A stretch of 64,000 nucleotides of DNA from Antilocapra americana (taxonomy: Eukaryota; Chordata; Mammalia; Artiodactyla; Antilocapridae), in NCBI GenBank assembly GCA_007570785.1, contig ML664159.1:3327951-3391950 (forward strand), in the 5' to 3' direction. Below are positions 31,911 to 41,900 of the stretch, piece after piece. Every line of letters starts with the position of its first letter. Within the stretch, counting starts at the first letter, position 1. The notes under the pieces are model-generated. The model was not told the origin of the DNA and did no database searches. It saw only the letters and a program-made list of their open reading frames with translations. The position numbers were made by a program, and so were the translations under genes.

Positions 31911-33054
31911 TCAAGTATTAATTCCTTAAAATATATCCAGAACAGTTGACTATTAAGTATACATTACAGAATCATAGAGCTACGTATTTATTATACTCAA
32001 TTAACTTCACCTAAATAAACAGATTATCAAACAAAGAAGAAATTATAATTGATCTTTATTTTATCTCTTGTTGAATTTTATATTAGAAAGCTCTTTGAGA
32101 AGCTAACCAAGGCCAAATGTTTCTAGAGCTGTATTGTAGTCACTAAGAAATAGCACTCAAAAAATTAAAAGTCTTGGTCAAAGTACTTGTGTGTGTTCAC
32201 TTACATAGTCCTTGATTCAGTGAACTTGAAAACTCAGATTGATGATCCTTGCATTCTGTTTTGTAAATCTAGAATACAGAAGAAAGCTTCCTGGGCTTAG
32301 GGTCAGGAACACAACATTCAGATCTTAGGCACTTGCCTAACTTGCTGAAGGAGTATGATAAAAATAATATAACGAGAGATAATGTATCTAAAAAGGTTTT
32401 ATAAACCCTGAAATAATTTTTGAAATGAAACAGTTACCATAAAAATGTTTTTCCAAGTTGTTCTTAGTGGATTTAACAGAAAATAAGTGAACAAAAATAC
32501 AAACAAACAAATGCAAAGATTCCTTTCTACTCTGGGTAAGTTACTCTCAGAGCCTGGCCCATGGATGTTCATAACTATGTAGCCTTTATTCTACTTTACA
32601 GCAACATCTGCTGGTGAATTCAGGAAGGTGCAAACTCTGACATGCATCAGATCCAAGACCTGGTTAACAATTCAGAAGACATTCTTTTCTGATTCAAGAT
32701 GTTTCTCTATTTCTACATTTGTACTGAATTTTATAACATAAAATTTAATATTTCCTTATATGTATTAATGTTCAGGTTGAATATTCTTAATGAGAATTAC
32801 TTTAGTAGCCTGTTTTCTACAATCTTTGATTAATACAGTTTTTTCCTCAACAAGCTGTAATGCAGTGAACTTAAAACCTTTTCCTTGAAAAATAACTGCA
32901 TCGTGAATTTTTAATGGCTAAGCATCTCCCCAGAGATTACAGAACTCCACAAATGATTATGATTTTGCCTTTAATTTTTTAATATGGGCCTGGTATATGA
33001 CAGACACTCAGTGATGACAATAACAATGATGAATATAAGGATGGCAATAAAAAG
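31911..33054. other. VEPH1 intron, no recognisable feature
   Basis: AT-rich sequence without a supported gene or repeat. Confidence 0.4.
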
Positions 33055-33235
33055 AAGAATCATGGTAACTGCTGATGAGCTGTGTGCCAGGCACTGGGCA
33101 AAGTATAATGGCTTTATCTATTGAAGACTCATACCCACCCTATCTGGTACATATTATTACTGCCACAGTAAATGGGAGGTCCATTTTCTCCATTTTTCTG
33201 AGACAGCTTACCAATCGGTGGTTTGAATTTGGTCT
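33055..33235 (+). mobile_element. MIR SINE, sense
   Basis: CATGGTAACTGCTGATGAG, TGTGTGCCAGGCACTGGGC, CTCATACCCACCCTATCTGG and TCTCCATTTTTCTGAGACAG follow the MIR consensus order. Confidence 0.6.
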
Positions 33236-34077
33236 CACATTGAGAAAGAAATAAGGTGAATTTATCATAATTAACTAGACAGTCTCTTCCAAGCTATTGC
33301 CAAGAAGTCAGAAAGGAATTTGGACTCTTGCTGAGACAAGAGTATATTTCTTTCTAAAGACTTTTTACTTATGTTTCAAATCATGTGAGGTCATCTTGTG
33401 ATTAGCGCCAGAGGACTATGTAAAACACACATTGACAAAGAGGCGTATTTCCTTATTTTGACCACTGATTCAGAAACGCAGAGGAAAGGACATCACTGCC
33501 TGCCTTTGATAATAGTGGTGTGCATTGCATTACAGAGTTCCAAATCAAAATTCGGGAAGGGTTTCCCTCTAGGCTCTCAAATAATCTGTTACAGTTGAGA
33601 TACCCTTATTTCAGGGATCACCAATTATATTGTCAGCTTCCTAGGTGAAAGATATGCTAATTCATGTTGCACTAAGCCCATTTATTGTGCTTTTATACTC
33701 CAACACTGGACAGGTTTAACAAAGCATCTTCACATGGTAAAGAACAAGTTTGAAGAATTATTCATGACTGCTGAAAAACAAATCTTCCACTCTGAAAAGG
33801 TTCTAATGTTATAAAATATTAAATTGCCTTATATGATTTAAGCAGAAAACATGTTTTTAATAATCACCCAAGGGATATCCTTATCTTATTATTAATTCAA
33901 TTGGGGAAGCATTCAACATTTCCCCATTAAGTATGATTTCAGTTGTAGATTTTTGTAGATATCCTTTATTAGATTAAGGATATTTCCTTCAATTGCTAAC
34001 TTGCTGAGAGGTCTTTTTTTTTTTATCATGAACAGACTTGGAATTTTACAAAAGGAGAGTGTGTATATATGTGTGTG
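33236..34077. other. VEPH1 intron, no recognisable feature
   Basis: AT-rich. A T run lies at about 34013-34024. The 66-codon open frame at 33398 is not supported. Confidence 0.4.
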
Positions 34078-34292
34078 TGTTAAGTCATTTCAGTTATATC
34101 TGACTCTTTGCAACCCTATGGACTGTAGCCCACCAGGTTCCTCTGACCATGGGATTCTCCAGTCAAGAATACTTGAGTGGGTTATCATGTCCTCCTCCAG
34201 GGGATCTTTCCAATCCAGGAATGGAACCCGAGTCCCTTATGTCTCCCGCATTGGCAGGTGGGTTCTTTACCACTAGCACCATGTGGGAAGCC
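34078..34292 (-). mobile_element. Bov-tA SINE, antisense
   Basis: GTTAAGTCATTTCAGTTATATC to GCACCATGTGGGAAGCC. TG repeats flank one end and TA/TG repeats the other. Confidence 0.9.

Positions 34293-34355
<63 letters not shown>
34293..34355. repeat. (TA)n(TG)n compound microsatellite
   Basis: About 12 TA units are followed by about 16 TG units and a short TATATA. Confidence 0.92.
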
Positions 34356-34470
34356 CAACTATAACCTTAATTATATATTATATTATAATTATTATAATAT
34401 TTTATTATAATTATATATAATATATATATAATTAAAGTTATATATAAGGTATATATATATATATATATCC
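34356..34470. repeat. AT-rich low-complexity, self-complementary tract
   Basis: Interspersed TATAAT, TTATAATTATTATAA and TATATA motifs, with almost no G or C. Likely to form hairpins. Confidence 0.8.
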
Positions 34471-34514
34471 ATATTATATCCTCTTAAGTGTCAGCAAGCT
34501 CTCCAAAATGCTTA

Positions 34515-34628
34515 GGTTGCATTCTTCCTGGGATAACTTAACTTCTATAAAGTGAGGATCACAATAGTTCCTCCCTCATAAGCTCTTAGGAGAATTATGT
34601 TAAAAGACTAGTACCATGTACAGAACAA
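34515..34628 (-). mobile_element. MIR SINE, antisense, left part of split copy
   Basis: ACTTCTATAAAGTGAGGATC, ATAGTTCCTCCCTCATAAG and AGAATTATGTTAAAAGAC then GTACAGAACAA. The tail continues on the far side of the BovB at 36579 with GTACAGAGCAAGAACTCAAC and AAATGTTAAG, so the MIR is split by that insertion. Confidence 0.6.
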
Positions 34629-36578
34629 TGAATGGAGGTTCATGACATTGTACAGGAGGCAGGAATCAAGATCATTCCCAAGAAAAAGAAGTGCAAAAAG
34701 GCAAAATGGTCATTTTAGGAGGCCATGCAACTAGCTGTGAAAAGAAGAGAAGCAAAAAGCAAAGGAGAAAAGGAAAGATATACCCATCTGAATGCAGAGT
34801 TCCAAAGAATAGCAAGGAGAGATAAGAAAGCCTTCCTCAGTCATCAATGCAAAGAAATAGAGGAAAACAACAGAATGGGAAAGAATAGAGATCTCTTCAA
34901 GAAAATTAGAGATACCAAGGGAACATTTCATGCAAAGATAGGCACAGTAAAGGACAGAGATGGTATGGATCTAACAGAAGCAGAAGATATTAAGAAGAGG
35001 CGGCAAGAATACACAGAAGAACTACACAAAAAAGATCTTCATGACACAGATAATCATGATGGTGTAATCACTCACCTAGAGCCAGACATCCTGGAATGCA
35101 AAGTCAAGTGGGCCTTAGAAAGTGTCACTATGAATAAAGCTAGTGGAGGTGATGGAATTCCAGTTGAGCTATTTCAAATCCTGAAAGATGATGCTGTGAA
35201 AGTGCTGCACTCAGTATGCCAGCCAATTTGGAAAACTCAGCAGTGGCCACAGGACTGGAAAAGGTCAGTTTTCATCCCAATCCCAAAGAAAGGCAATGCC
35301 AAAAAATGTTCAAACTACCACACAGTTGTACTCATCTCACATCTAGTAAAGTAATGCTCAAAATTCTCCAAGCCAGGCTTCAACAATACGTGAACCATGA
35401 ATTTCCAGATATTCAAAGTGGATTTAGAAAAGGCAGAGAAACCAGAGACCAAATTGCCAATATCTGTTGGATCATGAAAAAGCAAGTGAGTTCCAGAAAA
35501 ACATCTGCTTCTATTTTATTGGCTATTCTAAAGCTTTTGACTGTGTGGATCACAATAAACTGTGGAAAATTCTTCAAGAGATGGGAATACCAGACCACCT
35601 GACCTGCCTCCTGAGAAATCTGTATGCAGGTCAAGAAGCAACAGTTAGAACTGGACATGGAACAACAGACTGNNNNNNNNNNTATTGTCATCCTGCTTAT
35701 TTAACTTATATGCAGAATACATCATGAGAAACGCTGGGCTCGAGGAAGCAGAAGCTGGAATCAAAATTGCTCGGAGAAATATCAATAACCTCAGATGTGC
35801 AGATGACACCACTCTTACATCAGAAAGCAAAGAAAAACTGAAGAGCCTCTTGATGAAAGTGAAAGAGGAGGGTGAAAAAGATGGCTTAAAACTCAGCATT
35901 CAGAAAACTAAGATCATGGCATCCAGTCCCATCACTCCATGGCGAATATGTGGGGAAACAGTGGAAACAGCGACAGACTTTATTTTTTTCTTGACTCCAA
36001 AATCACTGCAGATGATGACTGCAGCCATGAAATTAAAAGACGCTTGCTCCTTGGAAGAAAAGCTATGACCAATCGAGACAGCATATTAAAAAGCAGAAAC
36101 ATTACGTTGCCAACAAGGTCCGTCTTGTCAAAGCTTTGGTTTTTCCAGTAGTCATGTATGGATGTGAAAGTTGGACTATAAAGAAACCTGAGTGCCAAAG
36201 AATAGGTGCTTTTGAATTGTGGTGTTGGAGAAGACTCTTGAGAGTCCCTTGGACTGCAAGGAGATCCAACCAGTTCATCCTAAAGGATATTAGTCCTGAA
36301 TATTCATTGGAAGGACTGATGCTGAAGCTGAAATACAATTCTTTGGCCACCTGATGCGAAGAACTGACTCATTTGAAAGACCCTGATGCTGGGAAAGGTT
36401 GAAGGCAGGAGCAGAAGCGGGTGATAGAAGATGAGATGGTTGGATAGCATCACTGACTCAATGGACATGAGTTTGAATAAACTCCAGGAGTTGGTGATGG
36501 ACAGGGAGGCCTCACGTGCTGCAGCCCATGGGGTCGCAGAGTGGGAAACAACTTAACGACTGAACTGAACTGAACCAG
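34629..36578 (+). mobile_element. BovB (RTE) LINE, long 5'-truncated copy with assembly gap
   Basis: It starts within the coding region upstream of the RT (GAGGTTCATGACATTGTACAG) and ends GACTGAACTGAACTGAACC. The frame 34725-35354 encodes KRREAKSKGEKERYTHLNAE and the RT N-terminal part (ASGGDGIPVELFQILKDDAV). Later segments hold FRKGRETRDQIANI, and the catalytic box appears as RCADDTTL instead of YADD. Frameshifts and stops break it. Flanking GTACAGAACAA and GTACAGAGCAA (34618-34628, 36579-36589) look like a target-site duplication with one change. Ns at 35673-35682 mark an unresolved stretch. Confidence 0.93.
35673..35682. other. assembly gap (10 N)
   Basis: Ten Ns inside the BovB reverse transcriptase. 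The other BovB copies in this window (28328 and 45223) have 35 bases between the same flanking motifs. Confidence 0.99.
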
Positions 36579-36757
36579 GTACAGAGCAAGAACTCAACAA
36601 ATGTTAAGAATTTTTTTCTTTATGCATTGCTAGAACTATTTTCCTAAAATTTTTATTTATGATTTATGCATATATGTTCATAATTACTATGAGTCTATAT
36701 TTTTCTTTTCTATATTGTCTTTTGGTATTGATATCACTGCTAAACCTGCCTTATTTT

Positions 36758-36955
36758 CTTGTGACTTAGCTGGTAAAGAATCTATCTGCAATATGGGAGA
36801 CCTGGGTACGAAGATCTCCTCTGGGTTGGGAAGATCCTCTGGAGAAGGGAAAGGCTACCCACTCCAGTATCCTGGCCTGGAGAATTCCACAGACTATAGT
36901 CCATGGGGTCGAAAAGAGTTGGAGGATCTGACTGAGCGATTTTCACTTTCATTGC
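36758..36955 (+). mobile_element. Bov-tA SINE, sense
   Basis: Diverged head (TGACTTAGCTGGTAAAGAATC), then AAGATCCTCTGGAGAAGGG and tail GACTGAGCGATTTTCACTTTC. Confidence 0.87.
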
Positions 36956-37456
36956 CTGCCTTATAGAATTAGCTGGAGAATGTACTTCTTTTTCAATTAT
37001 ATGAAAAACTTTAGATAAGACTGTAATCACTCCTTGCAAATTTGTTCTAATTTGCATATAGTACTAAATTTGACAGCCTTCTTCTTCTTTTTTTTTTTTT
37101 TGGTGGGCTGATTTAAAAATACTGATGGAATTATTCGATACAGGGACATTCAGGTTTTCTATCTCCTTAGCTCTCAAGCACAAATCAAGACAACATTCTG
37201 CTCTTGCTTTTAATCATATCTCCAAGAAGGATTTCCTTTTGGAAATTTCCTTTTCACTGGGAGAATTCAAAGAACACAAAACAGACAAACAGATCTAAGG
37301 AATTTAAATAAATGAATTTGTAGTTATATTTAATGTAAAAGTAAACAGTATAACTTATATACAATCATTAATAATGGGAAATAGCAAAAAACTGGCTTGG
37401 AACTAGCCTTCAGGGATAAATATTTATGCCCATCTAATAGTCTCTTATGATTGATT
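36956..37456. other. spacer without recognised gene
   Basis: AT-rich, with a T run near 37087. Confidence 0.4.
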
Positions 37457-37662
37457 TGGGCTTGCTTTGTGGCTCAGATGGTAAAGAACTGCCTGCAAAT
37501 CAGGAGACCCTGGTTCAATCCCTGGGTTGGAAAGATGCCCTGGAGAAGGGAATGCTTACCCACTCCAGTATTCTTGCCTGCAGAATTCCATGGACAGAGG
37601 AGCCTGGTGGGCTACAGTCCATGAGGTCACAAAGAGTCCAACACAACTAGTCAACTAACACT
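37457..37662 (+). mobile_element. Bov-tA SINE, sense
   Basis: TGGGCTTGCTTTGTGGCTCAG to AACACAACTAGTCAACTAAC. Confidence 0.9.
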
Positions 37663-37739
37663 CAGTCATGTCCAACTCTTTGAGACCTCATGGACCTCCA
37701 GGCTCCTCCGCTCATGGAATTCTCCAGTAAGAATACTGG
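37663..37739 (-). mobile_element. Bov-tA SINE tail fragment, antisense, abutting the previous SINE
   Basis: TCAGTCATGTCCAACTCTTTG to TCTCCAGTAAGAATACTGG. The two tails meet tail-to-tail and form a short inverted repeat. Confidence 0.85.
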
Positions 37740-37929
37740 CCACATCGGATGTACCTTTTCAATAGTTTTAAAAAGAAGGTAGAATGGTTCTGTTCATAAA
37801 ATTTACAGACAGCAAGAACTTTGGAAGAACTGCAGATATATTGAAATGGAAGGATCGTTATCAGTTAGATCTTGGCATGCCAAAGCAATTAACTGAATCT
37901 CTTAAGAAGTATAAAGTAATAAACATTTG

Positions 37930-38116
37930 TATAAGGCTTGCTGCTGCTGCTGCTGCTGCTGCTACTAAATTGCTTCAGTTGTGTCTGATGCTTTGTGATT
38001 CTATGGACTGTAGCCCACCAGGCTCCTCTCTCGTGGGATTCTCTAGGCAAGAATATTGGAGTGGGTTGCCATGCCCTTCTCCAGGGATCCTCCCGATCCA
38101 GGGATATAAGGCTTGC
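37930..38116 (-). mobile_element. SINE2-1_BT-like SINE, antisense, with target-site duplication and (GCT)8
   Basis: It is flanked by perfect copies of TATAAGGCTTGC at 37930-37941 and 38105-38116. The (GCT)n run at about 37940-37963 is the reversed AGC tail typical of this family. Confidence 0.9.
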
Positions 38117-38597
38117 CCAGTATTAATTTACAACACTGTTAGCAACAGGTATGGACTTGGGGGTTATCTACTCCCCATCTATGTGGTTCTGCTGCAGTTT
38201 ACTACGAACTCCTGCTCTGAGGGTGGCTCATGACCCAAGTCCAGCCAGATGAAGTATGGTATCCCCCTGCAACAATGATGGATTGGTTCAGAAATGGGCA
38301 TGTGGCCCATGTCAAGTCAAACAGAGGTATGGAATTTCTTTTTCTTAACTGGTATTCATGATAATGTGAGCTGGAAGATAGAGAGGCCCATTACATGAAA
38401 CATGAAAGTGAAACCAATCCACAGGAAGCAGAACTGAGTAATAACTTTTTGGGATCACATTTGAGTCCTGAATCAAGCCATATGGGAAGTCTGATATACT
38501 AATGCAATTTTTTTAGTCATGTGTGCCAACAAGGGATTCCCCCTCCTCCTTCTCCTCCTCTTTTTCATCATAAAACTATTTACACCTGGGCTTCTGT
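38117..38597. other. old interspersed-repeat-like sequence, family unknown
   Basis: ATGACCCAAGTCCAGCCAGATG and ATCACATTTGAGTCCTGAATCAAGCC recur in a related form at about 42730-43080 (TGTCATTTGAGCCCAAGTG). Both look like one ancient dispersed family that I cannot name. No gene seen. Confidence 0.3.
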
Positions 38598-38780
38598 TAC
38601 TTAAAATATAACTAATTGGTAAACGGGATAATAATAGGACTTCAGTTAAGGAATTTTTGAGGGGATTAAATGACTTAATTGGTACAAACTGCTTAGTTCA
38701 GCATTTGGCATAAAGCGAGCATGAGATAAATTCTAGCCACTGTAGTTATTACTGTTATTCCAATTATTATTGCTATCACT
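38598..38780 (-). mobile_element. MIR SINE, antisense
   Basis: GGGATAATAATAGGACTTCAG, GGGGATTAAATGACTTAATTGG and CAGCATTTGGCATAAAGCGAGC follow the antisense MIR tail. Confidence 0.55.
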
Positions 38781-40795
38781 GAATGGATGACAATTGGTAG
38801 GGATTCAGGCACTTTCTAGGTAACTGAATTTTATAATTCCAGTCTTATGAAAACTTAGATCAAATCAAATAACTAACACTTTAGCATTTTCTGCAGAAGT
38901 ATAAAAATGAGAGAATAAGGATCAGGATAATACAAATCAAGGAGGAAGATCTAAAGGGGAGAAAACTAAGAAATGCCAATGTTTAGCAGGGTATACATAC
39001 ACAGATTTGCAAAGCAGGAAACTTACTACTCAGAGACACCAAGATCCCTTCCGTTTTGCAACTCAAAGTCTGATAGGCTTGTGTGAGTGGCTGCAGTATT
39101 TTACAGACACAACAGTCCTAAAAAACTGTTGGGACTGAAATATTTAGTCCCAACCTTTCATAGGTTAAATTATCATTTATTTTATGATGGTTTGCATAAT
39201 GCCGGATCAAATAAACTAAACCATTTGTTTATTTCAAATATTTGCAGTGAACTCAGAAAGTGTATTCTGTGTTTCAAAAGATTTCTTTGTCATTGAAAGT
39301 GCATTCCAAAAAAATAAAAAAACACAAATACATGAGCTAAGTTCTTGGCAGCTAGAGAGAGACAATTTAATGTTTTCCCCTCATAAATCAGTTACTTGCA
39401 AGTCTAACTTAAATGTGTGGCATGTATAAGTGTTTATAATTGCTATAAAATCTGTAACAAATATGTAGCCAAAGTGACGAAAAAAGCATAATTGCCTTCT
39501 TGGACTTCTAGCAAATTTGAGATCATGAATAAAGAGAAATTAGTAATTCAATCTTGTAGCTGAAGAAAATGAGAAGTAAATAATATGTACTAGTAATATC
39601 AACAAGCTTTCAGAAGGGAGTACAGGTAGAGTGATAAACTCCCACTGTCATGGCTGGGGTTTAGGCAGACTGGCATCTGGTAGACCACTAGGCTGGCTGG
39701 TCAGATGTCTGGGGCTAGGGGTGGATAGTCAGAATTCTTGGGAATGTCTGGTACAATGAATGAACTCTTAGTCCATGGTGGGCCATAGGTATTTTGAGAA
39801 CTGGAGGATTAATGTGTTACTAGCCTGACTCTTGAGTGAATAGTTGAGCCCATGGGAGAGGGAAAGAATTTTAGATAAAATGGAACAACATATTTTACTG
39901 AAAACTCAGCGTCATACTTTGATGCTGGGAGCAAAGCAACCTTTCTCTGGCTCTCTACCAAAGTGTAACACGGAGGAGAAAGACAGGTGTTCATCCCAGA
40001 TCCCGGCCCCATGCTACCGCAGTGGACTGAGGACTAGCGGCTTCTGAAATTTCAGGGGCGGTAGCAGCACAGAGAGACAGAGGTTACCATCCCAGGTAGT
40101 GCAGTACGGGGTCAAGTCCATTCCTGGGATCTTCATGGCAGCAACCACAGAGTTTGCTGGGCTCAGGGTGGTGCACATGACATCACCACACCCTGCTGTA
40201 CCAAGAAGAGAATACTGGGGACTTTCAGAAATACTTGGTGTGGGAGCACTTTCCAAAAAGTTGATGTTCCACTTGAGCATGTGGGGCGTGTGGCAGTCAA
40301 AGGTGGGCCAAGATACTCAAGGACTTCAGATGTTTGAGGCTGGGGATATTTGAGCACATATCAAATAATACCATATATTGTTCTTTGATCCCAAACCACA
40401 CAAAAGAAAGAAGTTTCTGAGAGATCTAAAACCAAAGGAAAAACCACAAGAGAAGAGAATATTCTGACTGGACTAACTTGATCTCTTTCATTCAAATATG
40501 AAAGCATTAACAGATGTTCTGATCTGATGCAACAAGATAGTATTTAATACAATTACAAATCAGTTTGAAATCACATTCACATTTAAGAAGTCTTTACACA
40601 TTCTCTGGTGTATTTTATCTGGCATTTCATACTTTTGGAGATGATGAGCTTTTCCATCTGCCACTGAGAGCAGTGGAACACAGTCACTCAGTACAGACAG
40701 GCTCTGCACAGTTGGTAGTTGGACAAGATGACCAGAGGTACAGAAAACACAGTCTCCAAATGAGACCCACAGAGCTGAAAAGAAGCACAAAGAAG
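38781..40795. other. VEPH1 intron, no assignable feature
   Basis: 38781-39600 is AT-rich without recognised repeats. 39640-40360 is richer in GC and has short minus-strand open frames (40014-40280 and 40163-40357) without a recognisable domain. It could be old repeat or a decayed pseudogene, and I do not claim a gene. Confidence 0.4.
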
Positions 40796-40905
40796 GGCCT
40801 CCCTGATGGCTCAGCTGGTAAAGAATCTACCCGCAATGCAGGGGACCTAGGTTCAATCCCTGGGTCAGGAAGATCCCCTGGAGAATGGAATGGCATACAA
40901 CTCAT
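40796..40905 (+). mobile_element. Bov-tA SINE head, truncated, sense
   Basis: GGGCCTCCCTGATGGCTCAG to AATGGAATGGCATACAACTC. The tail is missing. It ends about 210 bp from the VEPH1 exon. Confidence 0.87.
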
Positions 40906-41116
40906 CTAAGGAGTTTAAAGAATTCACCTACCTGGTGAAGAGACCCAGATTCACCCAATTCAAGTAACCTTACCTCCAGCCACCTAGTGGCAAAGCAGAG
41001 AATGCAATGTACCTCTCAATACTTAAGTCTCACTTCCCACAAACCATAGCTGGTTTATGAAAATACTTTAAAACGGCTCCTAAAACACATCCCCAGGCTC
41101 AGCCTTTACACCATAC

Positions 41117-41291
41117 CTTGGAGTATGCTCTTTACTATAACTTCTGTGTGATCAGCCAGGAGGTCCGCCTTGGTAATTGCAGCCAGGGACAGGTAGTTGG
41201 ACATATTCCTGCAGAGTTCCTTGTTGCCTCTGTGGAGGAATTTCACTGCAATGGGGATGGCTAAAGCCATCACAGGGGGGCGGTTGTAATT
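41117..41291 (-). CDS. VEPH1: VEPH1 coding exon (probably coding exon 3)
   Basis: This is a 175-bp exon holding 58 codons plus one base (phase 0 in, 1 out). The acceptor TTTCCTCAG precedes 41291 and the donor is CAAG|GTATGG after 41117. The peptide begins [20 protein letters not shown] and ends [11 protein letters not shown]. The helix-rich pattern ([20 protein letters not shown]) fits an armadillo/HEAT-like repeat. The final G combines with GA from the next exon to make Gly, so the joined protein reads SILQ-G-NAILLRV. No ATG-initiated frame of useful length covers the exon, so it is found only by its splice signals and by homology to vertebrate VEPH1. Confidence 0.93.
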
Positions 41292-41334
41292 CTGAGGAAA
41301 TATAAGAAATCAAAAAATAATAAGTGGCTCATTC

Positions 41335-41900
41335 TTCATTCATTTATTCATTCATTCAAAAAATATTTATTGAACTAAGCTCCCAGATAACGAACAGCTG
41401 TGAAAACACAGGGCCCACTCTATTTTCCTTGTATTTGGGAATTCATGAAACTCTTGTTCTTGTCAGAGAGACTTAGAGGCAAATAGGCACTTAATAGCAC
41501 AGGCTGATGAAGGTCATGGTAAGGAAAGTGGAGGGAGATAAGGAAGCAAAAAAGCAGCACTTAGTCCAGTCTCAAGAGATTGTCAAGGAAGACTTCCTGG
41601 AGGAGGTGGTATCTTCACTGAGACCTTCTGGATGAATAACAGATGGCTGGGGAATAGCAAGACAAAAGAGTAGAAAAACGCAGACAAAAGAAAAGAATAG
41701 ATAAAAGGAAAAGCCTGTTAGAAGGCAGAGAGATGGGAGAACTTGTGCATCTGGGGAATTGTAAATAGTTCAGAATGAAATATGGGGTATAGCTGGGAAA
41801 ATCGGGGTAGAATTTGAAAGAGGGGACTGGAAAGGTAAACAGGGGTATGATTATGAAAGGACTGGCACCATGCTAAAGAGTTTGGAATTGATCCTTAGGA
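41335..41900 (-). mobile_element. L2 LINE fragment, antisense, long
   Basis: ATTCATTTATTCATTCATTC, AAATATTTATTGAACTAAG, AGGAAGACTTCCTGGAGGAGG, GGGAATAGCAAGAC and CATGCTAAAGAGTTTGG keep the L2 order over more than 500 bp. Confidence 0.55.
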
